From the NCBI RefSeq assembly GCF_022458985.1, contig NC_061781.1:5443501-5507500 (forward strand): DNA of 64,000 bases. The letters run 5' to 3'. Positions 23,801 through 32,250 of this stretch are shown here, piece after piece. The notes under the pieces were generated by a model, which was not told the DNA's origin, did no database searches, and saw only the letters and a program-made list of their open reading frames with translations. Position 1 is the stretch's first letter; the number at the start of each line of letters is the position of its first letter. A program made the translations under genes and the position numbers. The stretch is from Mugil cephalus. Taxonomy: Eukaryota; Chordata; Actinopteri; Mugiliformes; Mugilidae.

Positions 23801-26800
23801 TCTTTTAACAGCCAGAACAGAGAGTTAGAGCTTCTTCCTTCCCTGCTGCTTTTAAAAGAAGACAACACAAGACAACACAACACCGACAACACCGATTCCG
23901 ATATCAGCCGATATGGTATACCGATGCAGGCGGTAAATGTCTCAGGACCCCACAAGCAGCAACAGCAGGAGTGAGCAGCAGCACAACCTGGGCATTATGT
24001 TATCTGTTTTCATTATCGGTGGTAAAACTGATAACGATATGAACAGATATTACAAAAATAGGCTAATATCGGCTGATAATATTGGCCGATATTATCAGAC
24101 ATCCCTAGTTAAAACCCTCTTTAAAACCTTTGTCTAAAACCATAACAGAATTTAATTTTTAAAACCACATCACATAAAACCAGAGAATGATCACTAAAAC
24201 CTGAGGGTACAATACAGCAACCTTTAAAAACATTAAAATGATGTTTAAAACAATAAAACCTGTCTAACCTAGCAACTGAAATCCTGTTTTCATTTAAGTA
24301 GGACCAGGTGTACTGGCGACAGTCTGCATGCATCCTCCTCCACACATCCACCAGGCCGTAGGAGAAGACCGTGCTGGGAAGCTGGATGTGGCTCTGCATG
24401 GTTGCGATCTAAAAACTCAGCCTCAGTACAATTAAAATCCCCCCTAAAATCACAAAGTCCTCCATGCTGCAGCAGTTAAGTCTTGTATTTACACGTTCAA
24501 AGAAGCTCTTCCTCTCTGCTCCATTATTTGGCGCATAAATATTAATAAAAACCAGAGTAAAATGATCAAATTTAGCTTTCACCAGCAGGCACTTCTCCTC
24601 CACCACCTGCTCCACCTCCAGAGAGGATGAAGTGAACCTCCTGGAGAGGAGGATGCCTACTCCACCACTGGATGTGATGTTGTGGCTTAAAGCCACCTGC
24701 CCCTCCCACTCTTTCTCCCAATCTCCCTCCTTAAAATTAAAAACACAAACGTTAATAAGTAAAAGCACAGGCCACATAATCATGTTTACAGGTTAATTTG
24801 TTTTCTAACACTGCTGAAATATTTCTTTAACCTGAAGATTTATTGATCAGTTAAATCAGATGATGCTCTGCTTTATTACATGTTTTACTGACATGAAGAA
24901 GTTGAACCTATCAGGGAAGTGCTAGTTGAGTTTTTTTTTTTTTTTTTTCACGCCTTTTTTTCTTTGGTTGAAGTTTTTAAACATTTGAGCTGTGTGTAAA
25001 TTATTTTTTTGGTCTCCAGTGGCTCTACTGGAGCATGTCCTTGTGTGAGGGAGAGAGAGAACTCGCTGCTGTCCGACATGGAGGCTTCACTGTCGCTGCT
25101 GTCTCCAGCAGCCTTCCTCCCTCCCTCCACCTGCACTACATTCTTACGCTTGTTTCTCAAAGAGACAACAAGTCCCCAACCTGTTGTCTTACACACACCA
25201 GCAGACCCATCACCAAGATTCTCACGCACACTATCCTGTGTACTGCACACACCACCCTCCTCCGTCATTTCTCCTACCTCTGCTTTCTACTTTTCTTTCA
25301 CCTCACCCATCTCCACTACCTCCCCTCTCTCCTTCACCTCATCTGTCCCCCTCACCTCACCAGATTCCACCATCTCCCGTCTCCCTCACCTCACATGTCT
25401 CCCTCACCTCTCCAGACGGCATCTCTACAACTTTATCTCCACCCACCCTCTGCTCTTGTCTCTCCGGCACTGATTTGTCTCTCACTCTGTCTTCTATGTC
25501 TGAGCCGGCATTCCGCCCTGCATCCCCGGAGCTCCTCCGCCTCGGAGCAGGTATGGGTCTTTCTCCCAGAGTTGCCGCTGGAACGGTCTTGGCCAGATGT
25601 CCTTTCTCCCACAGACAAAACATTGAAGCATCCCCAATGTAGCAAACAGAGTGTAATCGTAGTCATCTACTTGATGAACCGATAATTAAACTCTGCTTTG
25701 CTGTTTAATATCATGTACAACTGTCTCCAATGCGACACCACCACAAATCTTAGGGACTGGACAGTTCACGCGGTCCTCACCCCTGTCTGAATACTACTCA
25801 GTGAACAGCTGCCATCTATTTTCATATTGCACCTGGGTAGAAGGTGACCTGGCATTCAATATGGTGTTGCAGACAGCATTTGACCACTCTGTCAGCAGCA
25901 GGTTGGGCCCTGCAGCGGCCAGACCCATAGCTGCAGATGAAGAGGGTTGGGATGCCAAAACAGCCCCTGAGCCATCCGGTTCTGCCACACAGTGCCCCAC
26001 CCGAGAGGAAGGGATCCATTGTGATAGCTTCCCGACGAGATGCAATGGGATCCAAGGGCATGACCTGAAGGAGAAATGATCTCTCTCTCCATGGAGCCAG
26101 AGAAGGCAACAGCTTGACACTCTGAGTCTCATGTGCCGGTGTAGCAGCCGTCAGTTTCCCGAGGAGGCACAAAAACTCCACATACCGCAACCACCTGCCT
26201 TCCCGAAACAAAAGTAGGAGCCGGAGGATGTCATCCACCCGCTGTGGTGACGGACAGGCCTTCATGGTGACTGAATCGAGAGTCATCCCGAGAAAGAGTG
26301 TGCTCTGCGAGTGAACCAGGCTACTCTTGGTAAAATTCACCCTCAGGTCCAGCTGGGCCATGTGGCACAGAAAATTTGTCATGTCCAGGACCACCTGAGA
26401 CTGGGATGGCGCACAGATGAGCCAGTCGTCCAGATATGGGAGGACCTGCATGCCCCGCGACTGCCATCATGCACCTGGTGAACACCAGTGGGGAAAGGGA
26501 GAGGCCGAACGGGAGCACCCTGAAATGAAGTGATGTCTGTGAAAAGCAAACTGCAGAAACTGTCTGTGGTGCGGAGTTATGGGGACATGAAAATAAGCAT
26601 CCTTCAGGTTTATTGATGTAAACCACGCCCCTCTGGCAACAGTGCACAGAACTCCTGCAGTGCTGAGCATGTGGAACCTCAAGACCTTCAGGAATCTGTT
26701 GAGACCCCTCAGGTCGAGGATAGAAATGTGGGAGTCCATCGTCTTTCTTTGTGAGTCAGGTAGAACCCCCGGGTTGCAACAGGGGATCTACTGCAGAGAA

Positions 26801-29800
26801 GTGTAGCTGAAATTGTGGACGGGAGCATCCACTGTAGCCTCCTGCGGGGATGCTGATAGAGTGAGCAGCAGGTGGGACATAGAATTACCTATGCATCCCA
26901 TACGTGCCACTGCGTCATTGGCTTTAGAGAGTAGGTTATCCATAACCCGACACTAGGGACAAGGACACCTCGTGTCTGGCCTCAGAGCCTCATCGGGCGA
27001 GACAATCAGAGCAGCTATAGTGAGCTCAATTTCTGGCATGCGGCCCAGGCCAAACTCGGGTGCATCCTGCATGGCTGCCAGGGTCCGGCCATCAGATGTT
27101 GCATGAGAGAGAGCTCTAGAATCCCTCCAACATGCGTGCAATTCCCTCAGATACTCCTTCGATGGAGGCACAGTAAAGTTAGTTGGGGAATAGACCACGT
27201 CTGAAGAAAGCACTGGCCAGAGCCGACTGAGCTTGTGGTAGATCCAACTGCAGATGGGCCAGGGCCATATGAATGATGGCTCCCATTGAGCTATCCTCGC
27301 AACCACCAGCAGAGCTGTGGGTTGATGAACAGGAGCCTGCTGCGGAAGCACGGGAGGCTACATCCTGTGGAACCACTTCCAGCTCATATTCAGCAAATTG
27401 GGTAGCTGACGCCGCCATGGAAAGCACATCTTCCTCCGGCTCCAAGATGAACGCTGGAGGAACTGAAGCAGCTGGTTCCCCTTGACCAGTCCAAGAATGC
27501 AAGGCTAGGAAGAGGGATTTCATATTATTAATTTCTGTTGTTAACTGGTCCACCTTGGAGGCAAGGCTGGACTCCTTAACCCTCTTCCTGAAAGGTCTGC
27601 CAGACTAAGTTGGAATCACTCCCTGAGCTGGGGTCAGCTGTTCAAGTGATGGGCTGAGGCCCAACAGTTGTTCTATCTCAGCTAGTCTGGCAGCCCTCAC
27701 TGCCTGGGGCATGAAGCTGCAGTTCATACAGGCATCATCTGAAAGAGCCTCCTTCAGATACTCAAGGCCAAGGCATGAAGGACACAAATCATGGCCATCT
27801 TCAGGCTGCAGAGAAGCCATACAGGCCAAACAAGAATGGTTGCCAAACATGGTGACAACCAGCAAAATCAAACAGGAAGACACTGGGAGAGGGAGGGAAC
27901 ACAGTACCGCCACCAAATGAATGTTGCAGGAAATAAACTAGCCTCAGCAGGAACACTGCTACCAGCTACAAAATCACACCTAGGCTGAGAGCAGGAGCGT
28001 AAGCACTGCCTTCACCAGTTAAGGGTATTTGCTACGTGACACAAAAACGGGCACAACCGAATTGGCACCACAATATACAAACTAAAGTAGGCTGAGCGAA
28101 AAACGGCGGTAATAATCAAATAGAGAAAAGAAAAAGTAAGAAAACCTAAGCTGGGTGTGGGGGAGCCATCACCAATAAAGTACAACGAAAAACAGATACA
28201 CCCACGGTGCACCGATCAATCAGAAAAGTAGGGCAAACGGTCAAAAAGGCTAACCGCTAATGAATGTGAATCAACTGAAATAACAAGTGCAATACAAATG
28301 CTGGGAGAGGGAGTGGAATCACTACTGTTACCAACAAATGAAAATGCAACACAAAACTAAGGTCTTGAGGTATCTGGGCACTGTCATCTCTGATGACCTC
28401 TCCTGGTCTTCAAACACTACAGCAGTGGTCAGGAAGGCCCAGCAGCGGATCTACTTCCTGAGGGTGCTCAGGAGGAACAACCTGGAGAGCAAGCTGCTGG
28501 AGACCTTCTACAGAACCTGCACTGAAAGCCTCCTGACCTACTGCATCTCAGTGTGGTATGCTAGCTGCACTGTGGCAGACAAGAAGAGGCTACAGGGGGT
28601 GGTCAAAAACTGCACAGAGGATCATCGGCCACCCTCTGCCCTCCCTGGACACCATCTACACCTCTCGCTGCTCAAACAGAGCCAGGAACATTGTTCGGAA
28701 CAGTTTTCACCCAGACCATCACCTGTTTACCCTGCTTCCCTCTGGACGGCGGTACAGGTGCATTAATTTCAGAACAAACAGACTGAAAAACAGCTTGCAC
28801 CGATAGTCATCAGCAGGCACACACAATGCCAACAGCCGATTCACAAATGCTGGGAAAGGGAGCGAGACTATTGCCTTCACCAACAAATTAAAATATAGCA
28901 CAAAATATAGCAGTACAAATGCCGGGGGAGAAAGCGAGGCCACTGTCTACACCATTAAATGAAACAACAAAACAAAGCGAGTGCAAAGAAGGTTGCACCG
29001 ATAGCCAACACTAATGGCAAGCACACGCAATGCCAACAGCTGATTCACACAATATTATGCCTGGATAGGGAGCGAGGACACTACCTCCACCAACAAACAA
29101 ATGAATACAACCAACAAGTAACAGGTTGCACCTAAGAATGTGTAATAAGAAAACTTATCCAACCGAGGACGATGAGCTGATGCAGATGTGTCCACGGCAA
29201 ACCACAAACCTTTCGGCAGATTCCGTTGCAGCCTTTGGAGAACTCGCAGCTCGCAGCTCCGACGAAACGTCGCAAGGCTACCGGCAACGAAGGAAATAGC
29301 CACTTAGCTTTAGCTAGCGCAGTGATGTGCAGTTTACCTGCAAAGCGAGAAGATAAAAATGAACCAATCCTCTGATGTCACCAGAAGATATAGGTGACCA
29401 GGGTCATCAGGGGCCATAGGTGACTTTGTTGGTGTAACCACTTGACCTGCGCGAGATGAATACATTCTTGGATACATTCTTACTTGAAGCACTGCCTCTG
29501 GCAGTCAGTAAGGATGAAATAGAACTCACCACTGATACAGGGGGCACATTGGACAGGATGATCCGGGATGCACGTTGTGTGAGCAGCTGCACCGCTTCAA
29601 ACAGCTCATTCACCGTCAGTCCCTCCTCCACCAGAAACTTTATCCTGTGCTTATTTTTTCCAAGAATAGGACCACGGCTCGGTTCATTCGGGCAGCCGAC
29701 TTCACAGAGCCGTGGCCGTTCCTCTCCCCTACAGCCAAAGCTACATCCTCCACCGTGCAGGGAGAACCAGCAGTGAGCTGGGGAGGAGAAACTGGAGGCC

Positions 29801-31967
29801 GCCATGGTGGCCACCCCCTGGTTAGCCCTCCAGACCACATGGCGCCTGGTCGCAAAAACCTACCCAACCTAAAACACTAAATAAACTAAAAATAACACTA
29901 ACCTAACAAAAAACTATACTAACAAAACACCAAAGTGAAAAGAATAGTAAAATAAGAAAAAGGAACCAAAAGTTCTCAAACACTATTATGCTCTTCCTCT
30001 CATACGAAGAAAAAGAAGAAGAGGATTGCTTGGGCCAAGAAACCCAAGGAAGATTTAATTTTTTTTAGAGAGGCACACAAAATAAGAGGAAGGTGAATGA
30101 GGTATGTTGGTGATATTGGTAATTTATTAAAAATAATTATTTATTAAAAAAAAAAAGAAGAAAATGCAAGAAACACTGGACCACATGGCTACCACACCAC
30201 CCTGCAGCAACAAGCCATACCATCTGGTTTTTGCTTAGTGGGATCACCATTTATCTTTCAACACCTCCAGGCTTTGTAAGGGTTATTGAGAAGACTGAGA
30301 AGGAGAGTGGTGGAGTGCTGCATCAGAACAACTGGCCTTCACAATCACCTGAACTAATTTTAGTTGAGATGGTTTGAGTGTGGCAAAGTGAAGTGAAGGC
30401 AAAACATCTTGAAGCTGATTGAGAGAATGCTAATGCATGCAAGGCTGTTATCAAAGCAAAAGAAATTTAACTGGAAAAATATAAAACATATTACATCAAT
30501 CTCTCCCTGACCTAATTAGTGTGGTGGTCAGGAAATCTTTGTAGCTGCAAAGGGCTACTGATCTGGGCATGAGCACAATGACGTGCCAGATTCCAATCAT
30601 CTATAGCTCAAATATCTATTAAGAATTTTGGGAACCCAGCAGACTACAGCCAGCGGCCAACTGGCACAACCATTTGGTACCTTTGTATCTTCTGATTTGT
30701 AAGGGAAGTAAACTCAGTAACTTTCCTCTCTGGTTATCATTACTTGTAGGAAATGGTGATTGCGATTGTGGAATATGCAAATGTTACTCTGACTTTGAGG
30801 GCAGTGCCTGTCAATGCAAAAAGTCTGATGAGGCCTGTCGTACCTCAGACAACACAGTGTGTTATGGCAGAGGGTCCTGTGTGTGTAACCGCTGTGTATG
30901 TAAAGAGGGATACCAGCCTCCACTCTGCAAGACATGTCTCGGCTGCCCAGACCCATGTCAGACCAAGCTGTAAGCTAACACATTCATTCTGCTGTCACTT
31001 TCAAATTATTATGTATTGTTTGATTCAACAATTTACAAATACATAAATAAATAAAGTATCTCCACTGCAGTCTTATGATGAGAACTCTAAACTGACTTAA
31101 CTTTGTTTTCAGGAATTGCATTGAATGTCTTGCCTTTGGCTCCGGTCCCTTTGAAACAATCTGTAGCATGGAGTGTAGGAATACCAAGGTAGAGAAGGTA
31201 GACCAATTCACCTTAACAACCAAGGAGTGTCAGCAGAAGGACAGTGAGGGATGCTGGATCAAATTTAGGCTGGACCAGTTGGTTGGAGAAGATAACTACA
31301 GAGCTGAAGTTTTGAAACAGAGAGGTAAGCTGCTGATGAAATAACAGAAAATTCAGACATGGCAAACTCTTTATATAAGAATAGAGCACCGTGTTAAAAC
31401 ATCATTATATGTGTCACAAATCAAAACTATTGGACACGTACTACATAACCTTTTCCTTTCATGGTGTTGAAATCATGTGAAACTTTCTGCTGTTTGTAAC
31501 TCCCACAGAATGTCCGGAACCGCCCAATGTTGCAGCGATTATCGGAGGCTCCGTTGTGCGAATTACTTTTATTGGCATTGTGATGCTGATGCTCATCAAG
31601 GTGCTCCTCTACATGAAGGACCTGGAAGAGTTCAAGAAATTTGAGAATGAAAAGAAGAAATCCAAGTGGAGAGAGGTGAAACAATTTATTTAACAATTTA
31701 AATCATTAGCTGTTTTTTTTTCTTTCTGTATCTATACTTTGTTGTTAAGCAGAATGCAGTAAATCATGCCTCTTTTTAGGTTCGGATACCTAATAGACTC
31801 AAGGTAAATATTCAGATTAGTCTGTCTCTTGACACAAGCTATTAATGGAAATATTCTGTTTTTCTGTCACAAAGATTGTGGAAGTCAGGACTGGGGGTCA
31901 GGATTATGTCATTGTTAACTTTATAGCAGGAGACCAAAGTTCACACAGTTCTCCAGTGTCCATTTAG
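14793..31967 (+). CDS. itgb2: Integrin beta-2-like, left copy (exons 2-17, about 794 aa)
   Basis: Integrin beta subunit, a type I membrane adhesion receptor that would pair with a leukocyte alpha chain (known for CD18). Joined exons: 14793-14841, 15132-15229, 17289-17490, 17752-17922, 18392-18633, 18907-19065, 19169-19264, 19356-19445, 19561-19698, 20472-20662, 21499-21731, 30750-30969, 31113-31324, 31509-31675, 31780-31803, 31875-31967; all phases agree. Domains: signal peptide 1-18, PSI about 20-60, hybrid, beta-I about 130-370 with MIDAS D141-x-S143-x-S145 and E241, ADMIDAS D148/D149, N236/D238 of the synergy site, I-EGF repeats about 445-630, tail domain, TM about 708-734, cytoplasmic 735-794. 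SVGQLA, CIEDKSF and the PPLCKTC motif favour beta-2 over beta-1 or beta-7. Odd points: Arg718 in the TM helix and no NPxF/Y motif. The first 14 coding exons are secure; the last two (31780-31803, 31875-31967) are tentative. Confidence 0.85.
15132..15229 (+). CDS. itgb2: itgb2-like left, exon 3: PSI domain
   Basis: Acceptor TTTGCAG, donor GTGAGA. Encodes a short Cys-rich module ([15 protein letters not shown] then [10 protein letters not shown]) matching the integrin PSI pattern of CxxC and WC. Reading through the donor would give a 21-residue tail and a stop, so splicing is preferred. Confidence 0.85.
15230..17288 (+). other. Intron 3 of left itgb2-like copy
   Basis: Holds the Tc1-like element at 16171-17228. 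The rest (15300-16160) contains no recognised gene; only its ends align with the shorter right intron. Confidence 0.6.
16171..17228 (-). mobile_element. Tc1/mariner-like transposon (1,058 bp) in intron 3
   Basis: Ends CACTCACT and AGTGAGTG are inverted repeats, flanked on both sides by TA (16169-16170, 17229-17230), the invariant Tc1 target. The antisense strand encodes a transposase: near 17090 it reads a start-like MGKKG segment, then a helix-turn-helix part with [22 protein letters not shown] residues, and further on [13 protein letters not shown] and the DDE-region PSDGYF. Stops and indels break the frame. The right copy retains the empty TA site at about 53603. Confidence 0.85.
17289..17490 (+). 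CDS. itgb2: itgb2-like left, exon 4: hybrid domain N-terminal part
   Basis: Begins [19 protein letters not shown], then KGCDDEEI, ending [11 protein letters not shown]. This matches the integrin segment between PSI and beta-I, with the RCD and KGC cysteines. Donor GTTTGT after CCG G, phase 1; the Gly codon completes in exon 5. Confidence 0.85.
17752..17922 (+). CDS. itgb2: itgb2-like left, exon 5: beta-I domain start with MIDAS
   Basis: Starts at the TGTTCACAG acceptor. Encodes [19 protein letters not shown] then [12 protein letters not shown]: the DxSxS metal-ion-dependent adhesion site (D141, S143, S145) and the two ADMIDAS aspartates are intact. Donor GTAAGA, phase 1. Confidence 0.92.
18392..18633 (+). 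CDS. itgb2: itgb2-like left, exon 6: beta-I domain, specificity loop
   Basis: Encodes [16 protein letters not shown], the disulfide-closed loop [20 protein letters not shown] and [21 protein letters not shown]236, D238, P240 and E241 are the expected synergy-site and MIDAS ligands. Donor GTAAGG, phase 0. Confidence 0.92.
18907..19065 (+). CDS. itgb2: itgb2-like left, exon 7: beta-I domain
   Basis: Encodes [45 protein letters not shown]. The TDAGFHxAGDGKL block is diagnostic of integrin beta chains. Phase 0 at both ends. Confidence 0.92.
19169..19264 (+). CDS. itgb2: itgb2-like left, exon 8: beta-I domain
   Basis: Encodes [20 protein letters not shown] then [21 protein letters not shown] matches beta-2 more closely than other beta chains. 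Donor GTAAAT after GAG. Confidence 0.92.
19356..19445 (+). CDS. itgb2: itgb2-like left, exon 9: beta-I domain
   Basis: Encodes [20 protein letters not shown] then [10 protein letters not shown], the integrin helix preceding the return to the hybrid domain. Ninety bases, phase 0, donor GTAAGT. Confidence 0.9.
19561..19698 (+). CDS. itgb2: itgb2-like left, exon 10: hybrid domain return
   Basis: Encodes [20 protein letters not shown], then a Cys pair in YTPICDNPG...[11 protein letters not shown]. Donor GTCAGT is weaker but conserved in the right copy. Phase 0. Confidence 0.88.
19770..19880 (+). repeat. LINE 3'-end fragment in intron 10
   Basis: GTGCTATATAAATAGAATTGAATTGAATTAATTG is the 3' terminus typical of L2-like fish LINEs, ending in TTGAA repeats. 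Only the 3' UTR remains and it is absent from the right copy's intron. Confidence 0.6.
19919..20282. repeat. Probable hAT-type MITE remnant in intron 10
   Basis: Left edge CAAGGGTGTCAAAC and right edge GTTTAACAGCTCTG are imperfect inverted repeats, and the interior has GGTCCAGCTCCC and GGGCTGAATGTGGCCCTGAAC, as in a common fish GGTGTCAAAC element. No convincing target duplication is visible. The right intron keeps only a related edge at about 47960-47985. Confidence 0.4.
20472..20662 (+). CDS. itgb2: itgb2-like left, exon 11: hybrid end and first I-EGF
   Basis: Encodes [43 protein letters not shown] and NGSIICGIC. The CIEDKSF motif aligns with the beta-2-specific CIQEQSF. The exon ends in AG of a split Ser codon; donor GTAAGT, phase 2. 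Confidence 0.92.
21499..21731 (+). CDS. itgb2: itgb2-like left, exon 12: I-EGF repeats 1-2
   Basis: Encodes [37 protein letters not shown] and [14 protein letters not shown], ending NKQCGG. The spacing of Cys in CxCxxCxC and FCEC units is typical of integrin EGF modules. Note RGD in EGRGDC; it lies in a Cys-knot turn and is also present in this position as GRGDC or GLGDC in other beta chains, so it is not a ligand motif. Phase 1 end. Confidence 0.92.
21985..22200 (-). repeat. LINE 3'-end fragment, antisense
   Basis: TCAATCAACCAACCAGTCAATCAAACTTTAC followed by TTATATCGCATTTTTCATAC is the inverted 3' end (poly-TTGA tail, TATATA..GCxxTT) of an L2-like fish LINE, with a CA-rich patch inside. Confidence 0.5.
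22800..23960 (-). pseudogene. Tx1-like ORF2 C-terminal region
   Basis: The intact stretch 23955-23320 encodes [35 protein letters not shown] and a [13 protein letters not shown] motif, the usual tail of Tx1-type ORF2 downstream of the RT. Beyond a stop the frame goes on with [13 protein letters not shown] and [11 protein letters not shown]. It carries no catalytic residues of RT. Confidence 0.65.
23865..24110. repeat. MITE-like repeat (CCGATAT / GATATTATC type)
   Basis: Repeated CCGATATCAGCCGATATGG and GGCCGATATTATCAGACATCCCTA with internal TATCGG motifs resemble the widespread fish GATGTCCGATAATATTGGCC element of hAT type. It occupies the place where the RT of the host LINE is missing. Confidence 0.5.
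24120..24783 (-). pseudogene. Tx1-like ORF2 endonuclease domain
   Basis: Antisense reading in two frames: [36 protein letters not shown] and VILGG (where GDFN is expected), then after a frameshift [16 protein letters not shown] and [10 protein letters not shown]. The SDH catalytic motif is kept, the GDFN motif is damaged. The matching right-copy segment is at 41080-41545. Confidence 0.7.
25000..25690 (-). pseudogene. Tx1-like ORF1, zinc-knuckle and C-terminal part
   Basis: Two overlapping antisense frames. One reads LQCFVCG, the other [19 protein letters not shown]: together a CxxCxxxGHLxxxCP-type knuckle of the Tx1 ORF1, with a frameshift in the middle and Cys changed to Val. A Ser/Glu-rich acidic tail follows. 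Confidence 0.55.
25790..26740 (-). pseudogene. DIRS-like RT/RNase H and start of tyrosine recombinase
   Basis: The longest unbroken piece (26451-25822) begins [16 protein letters not shown] and runs through [21 protein letters not shown] and [12 protein letters not shown], all typical of DIRS RT-RNase H. Upstream frames at 26647-26321 and 26739-26467 hold the preceding RT palm ([20 protein letters not shown]) out of phase. Confidence 0.75.
26950..27916 (-). pseudogene. DIRS-like gag region
   Basis: Three antisense pieces. The first (27916-27605) has a Cys-rich motif CLACM...HDLCPSCLG...CMNC typical of DIRS gag N-termini; the second is acidic; the third ends with the [19 protein letters not shown] block. 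They are offset by frameshifts and a stop near 27605. Confidence 0.65.
27870..29110. repeat. Degenerate repeat array at the DIRS 5' side
   Basis: Related units with CTGGGAGAGGGAG...ACCAACAAATGAAA occur at about 27883, 28300, 28850, 28920 and 29055, with accompanying GCACCGATAG and GCCAACAGC motifs. Spacing is uneven, partly because a LINE fragment lies between the second and third unit. Confidence 0.5.
28340..28810 (+). pseudogene. LINE ORF2 C-terminal fragment (CR1/L2 type)
   Basis: Sense reading: [55 protein letters not shown]. After a frameshift at about 28610 it continues [29 protein letters not shown] and [14 protein letters not shown]. This is the thumb/C-terminal end of a CR1/L2-like reverse transcriptase. 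Opposite in strand to the surrounding DIRS. Confidence 0.7.
29470..29870 (-). pseudogene. Tx1-like ORF1 N-terminal part
   Basis: Antisense frames contain [27 protein letters not shown] (29867-29640) and [29 protein letters not shown] (29838-29500). The order matches the start of ORF1 in the right-copy LINE ([25 protein letters not shown] at 38980-39090). The frame shifts once. Confidence 0.6.
30170..30490 (+). pseudogene. Tc1-like transposase C-terminal fragment
   Basis: Sense reading gives [20 protein letters not shown] followed by a stop-interrupted Trp/Glu region, matching the [12 protein letters not shown] hallmark around the last catalytic acid of Tc1 transposases. Heavily decayed, no ends visible. 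Confidence 0.55.
30750..30969 (+). CDS. itgb2: itgb2-like left, exon 13: I-EGF repeats 3-4
   Basis: Encodes [52 protein letters not shown] and [15 protein letters not shown]. All expected cysteines are present, including C619 which is Ser in the right copy. Acceptor TTGTAG, donor GTAAGC, phase 2 end. Confidence 0.92.
31113..31324 (+). CDS. itgb2: itgb2-like left, exon 14: beta-tail domain
   Basis: Encodes [53 protein letters not shown]. The KDSEGCW block aligns with beta-2 KERDSEGCW. Donor GTAAGC, phase 1 end. Confidence 0.92.
31509..31675 (+). CDS. itgb2: itgb2-like left, exon 15: transmembrane helix and membrane-proximal tail
   Basis: Encodes [36 protein letters not shown], then [20 protein letters not shown]. 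The KxxLL...D...EFxKFExEK pattern is the conserved integrin membrane-proximal region. Arg718 lies about ten residues into the helix where human CD18 has Gly. If the donor GTGAAA were unused the frame would stop after VKQFI. Confidence 0.9.
31780..31803 (+). CDS. itgb2: itgb2-like left, candidate exon 16 (24 nt)
   Basis: A TTTTTAG acceptor and GTAAAT donor bracket 24 nt encoding VRIPNRLK. Length and splice sites are conserved in the right copy (36648-36671), but there the second codon is TGA. The expected NPLF motif is not present; IPNR may be its relic. Exon usage is inferred from splice sites only. Confidence 0.45.
31875..31967 (+). CDS. itgb2: itgb2-like left, candidate last exon 17
   Basis: Follows acceptor TCACAAAG and keeps frame for 30 codons to TAG at 31965: [20 protein letters not shown] then a Ser-rich end. 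It has no NPxF/Y. YVIV would fit a YxxPhi sorting signal. No counterpart remains in the right copy. A non-coding reading of this segment is quite possible. Confidence 0.35.
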   Translation: MVEVRTGGQDYVIVNFIAGDQSSHSSPVSI

Positions 31968-32244
31968 ACTCTCATCTGCTTCACTGATGAGGACAGTAAG
32001 CTTTAAATAGTCTTTATTTTTAAAAAAGATCTCTATGCCTTTGTGTCTCTGATTGATCTGCAATGTGAATTTGAATTATGTTAATCACAAGAAATAACTG
32101 AACAAATAACCATAGCTTTGCTAGTGTCCTGTGTCAGTCAGTAACACTAACCCTGTGGAGGTGAACACATGTGCAGCACATAAGGATCTACCTGAGAGCA
32201 CCACTCATACTGTATACTGTCTTCCTAGTGATGTGACATCTTGA

Positions 32245-32250
32245 AATAAA
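32245..32250 (+). terminator. Candidate polyadenylation signal of left itgb2-like copy
   Basis: AATAAA about 280 bp downstream of the last candidate stop. The equivalent TTTATT lies at 36069-36074 for the right copy. Further AATAAA-like hexamers occur nearer 32750, so the site is not certain. Confidence 0.4.

Larger units (their letters stand above)
25690..29430 (-). mobile_element. DIRS-like retrotransposon, antisense, truncated in the recombinase
   Basis: Read antisense: gag-like frame with [19 protein letters not shown] and ACMNC (27916-27605), more gag (27553-26953, ending [17 protein letters not shown] and EIELTIAAL), reverse transcriptase/RNase H (26739-25900) with [27 protein letters not shown], and the tyrosine recombinase N-terminus [15 protein letters not shown] at about 25840-25790. 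The rest of the recombinase is missing. RT active site reads YLDD. The 5' portion (27980-29400) is made of degenerate repeats. Frameshifts divide the RT. It sits inside ORF1 of the Tx1 LINE. Confidence 0.75.
22735..29990 (-). mobile_element. Tx1-like (L1 superclade) LINE, antisense in intron 12, interrupted
   Basis: Read antisense from 29990: ORF1 N-terminal part (29870-29480), ORF1 zinc-knuckle part (25690-25000), ORF2 endonuclease (24780-24120) and ORF2 C-terminal region (23960-22800). The reverse transcriptase between endonuclease and C-terminus is deleted, with a small repeat at about 23870-24110 in its place. ORF1 is split by the DIRS-like element. The 3' end abuts the same arm sequence as the sense-strand Tx1 at 38870-45490 in the right copy, and relative orientation to the gene is identical, so both derive from one insertion. 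Boundaries are approximate. Confidence 0.7.
21732..30749 (+). other. Intron 12 of left itgb2-like copy (9 kb)
   Basis: Ordered content: LINE 3' fragment (21985-22200, antisense); block 22364-22730 shared with 45500-45840 in the right copy; Tx1-like LINE in antisense (about 22735-29990) split by a DIRS-like element (about 25690-29430) which itself holds a LINE fragment (28340-28810); Tc1 fragment (30170-30490). Confidence 0.7.

Noticed and set aside
25009..25685. Long Ser/Pro/Thr-rich + strand frames (154, 216 and 152 aa)
   Set aside because: They are the complement of the acidic, Ser-rich end of the Tx1 ORF1 on the - strand; low complexity, no start context.
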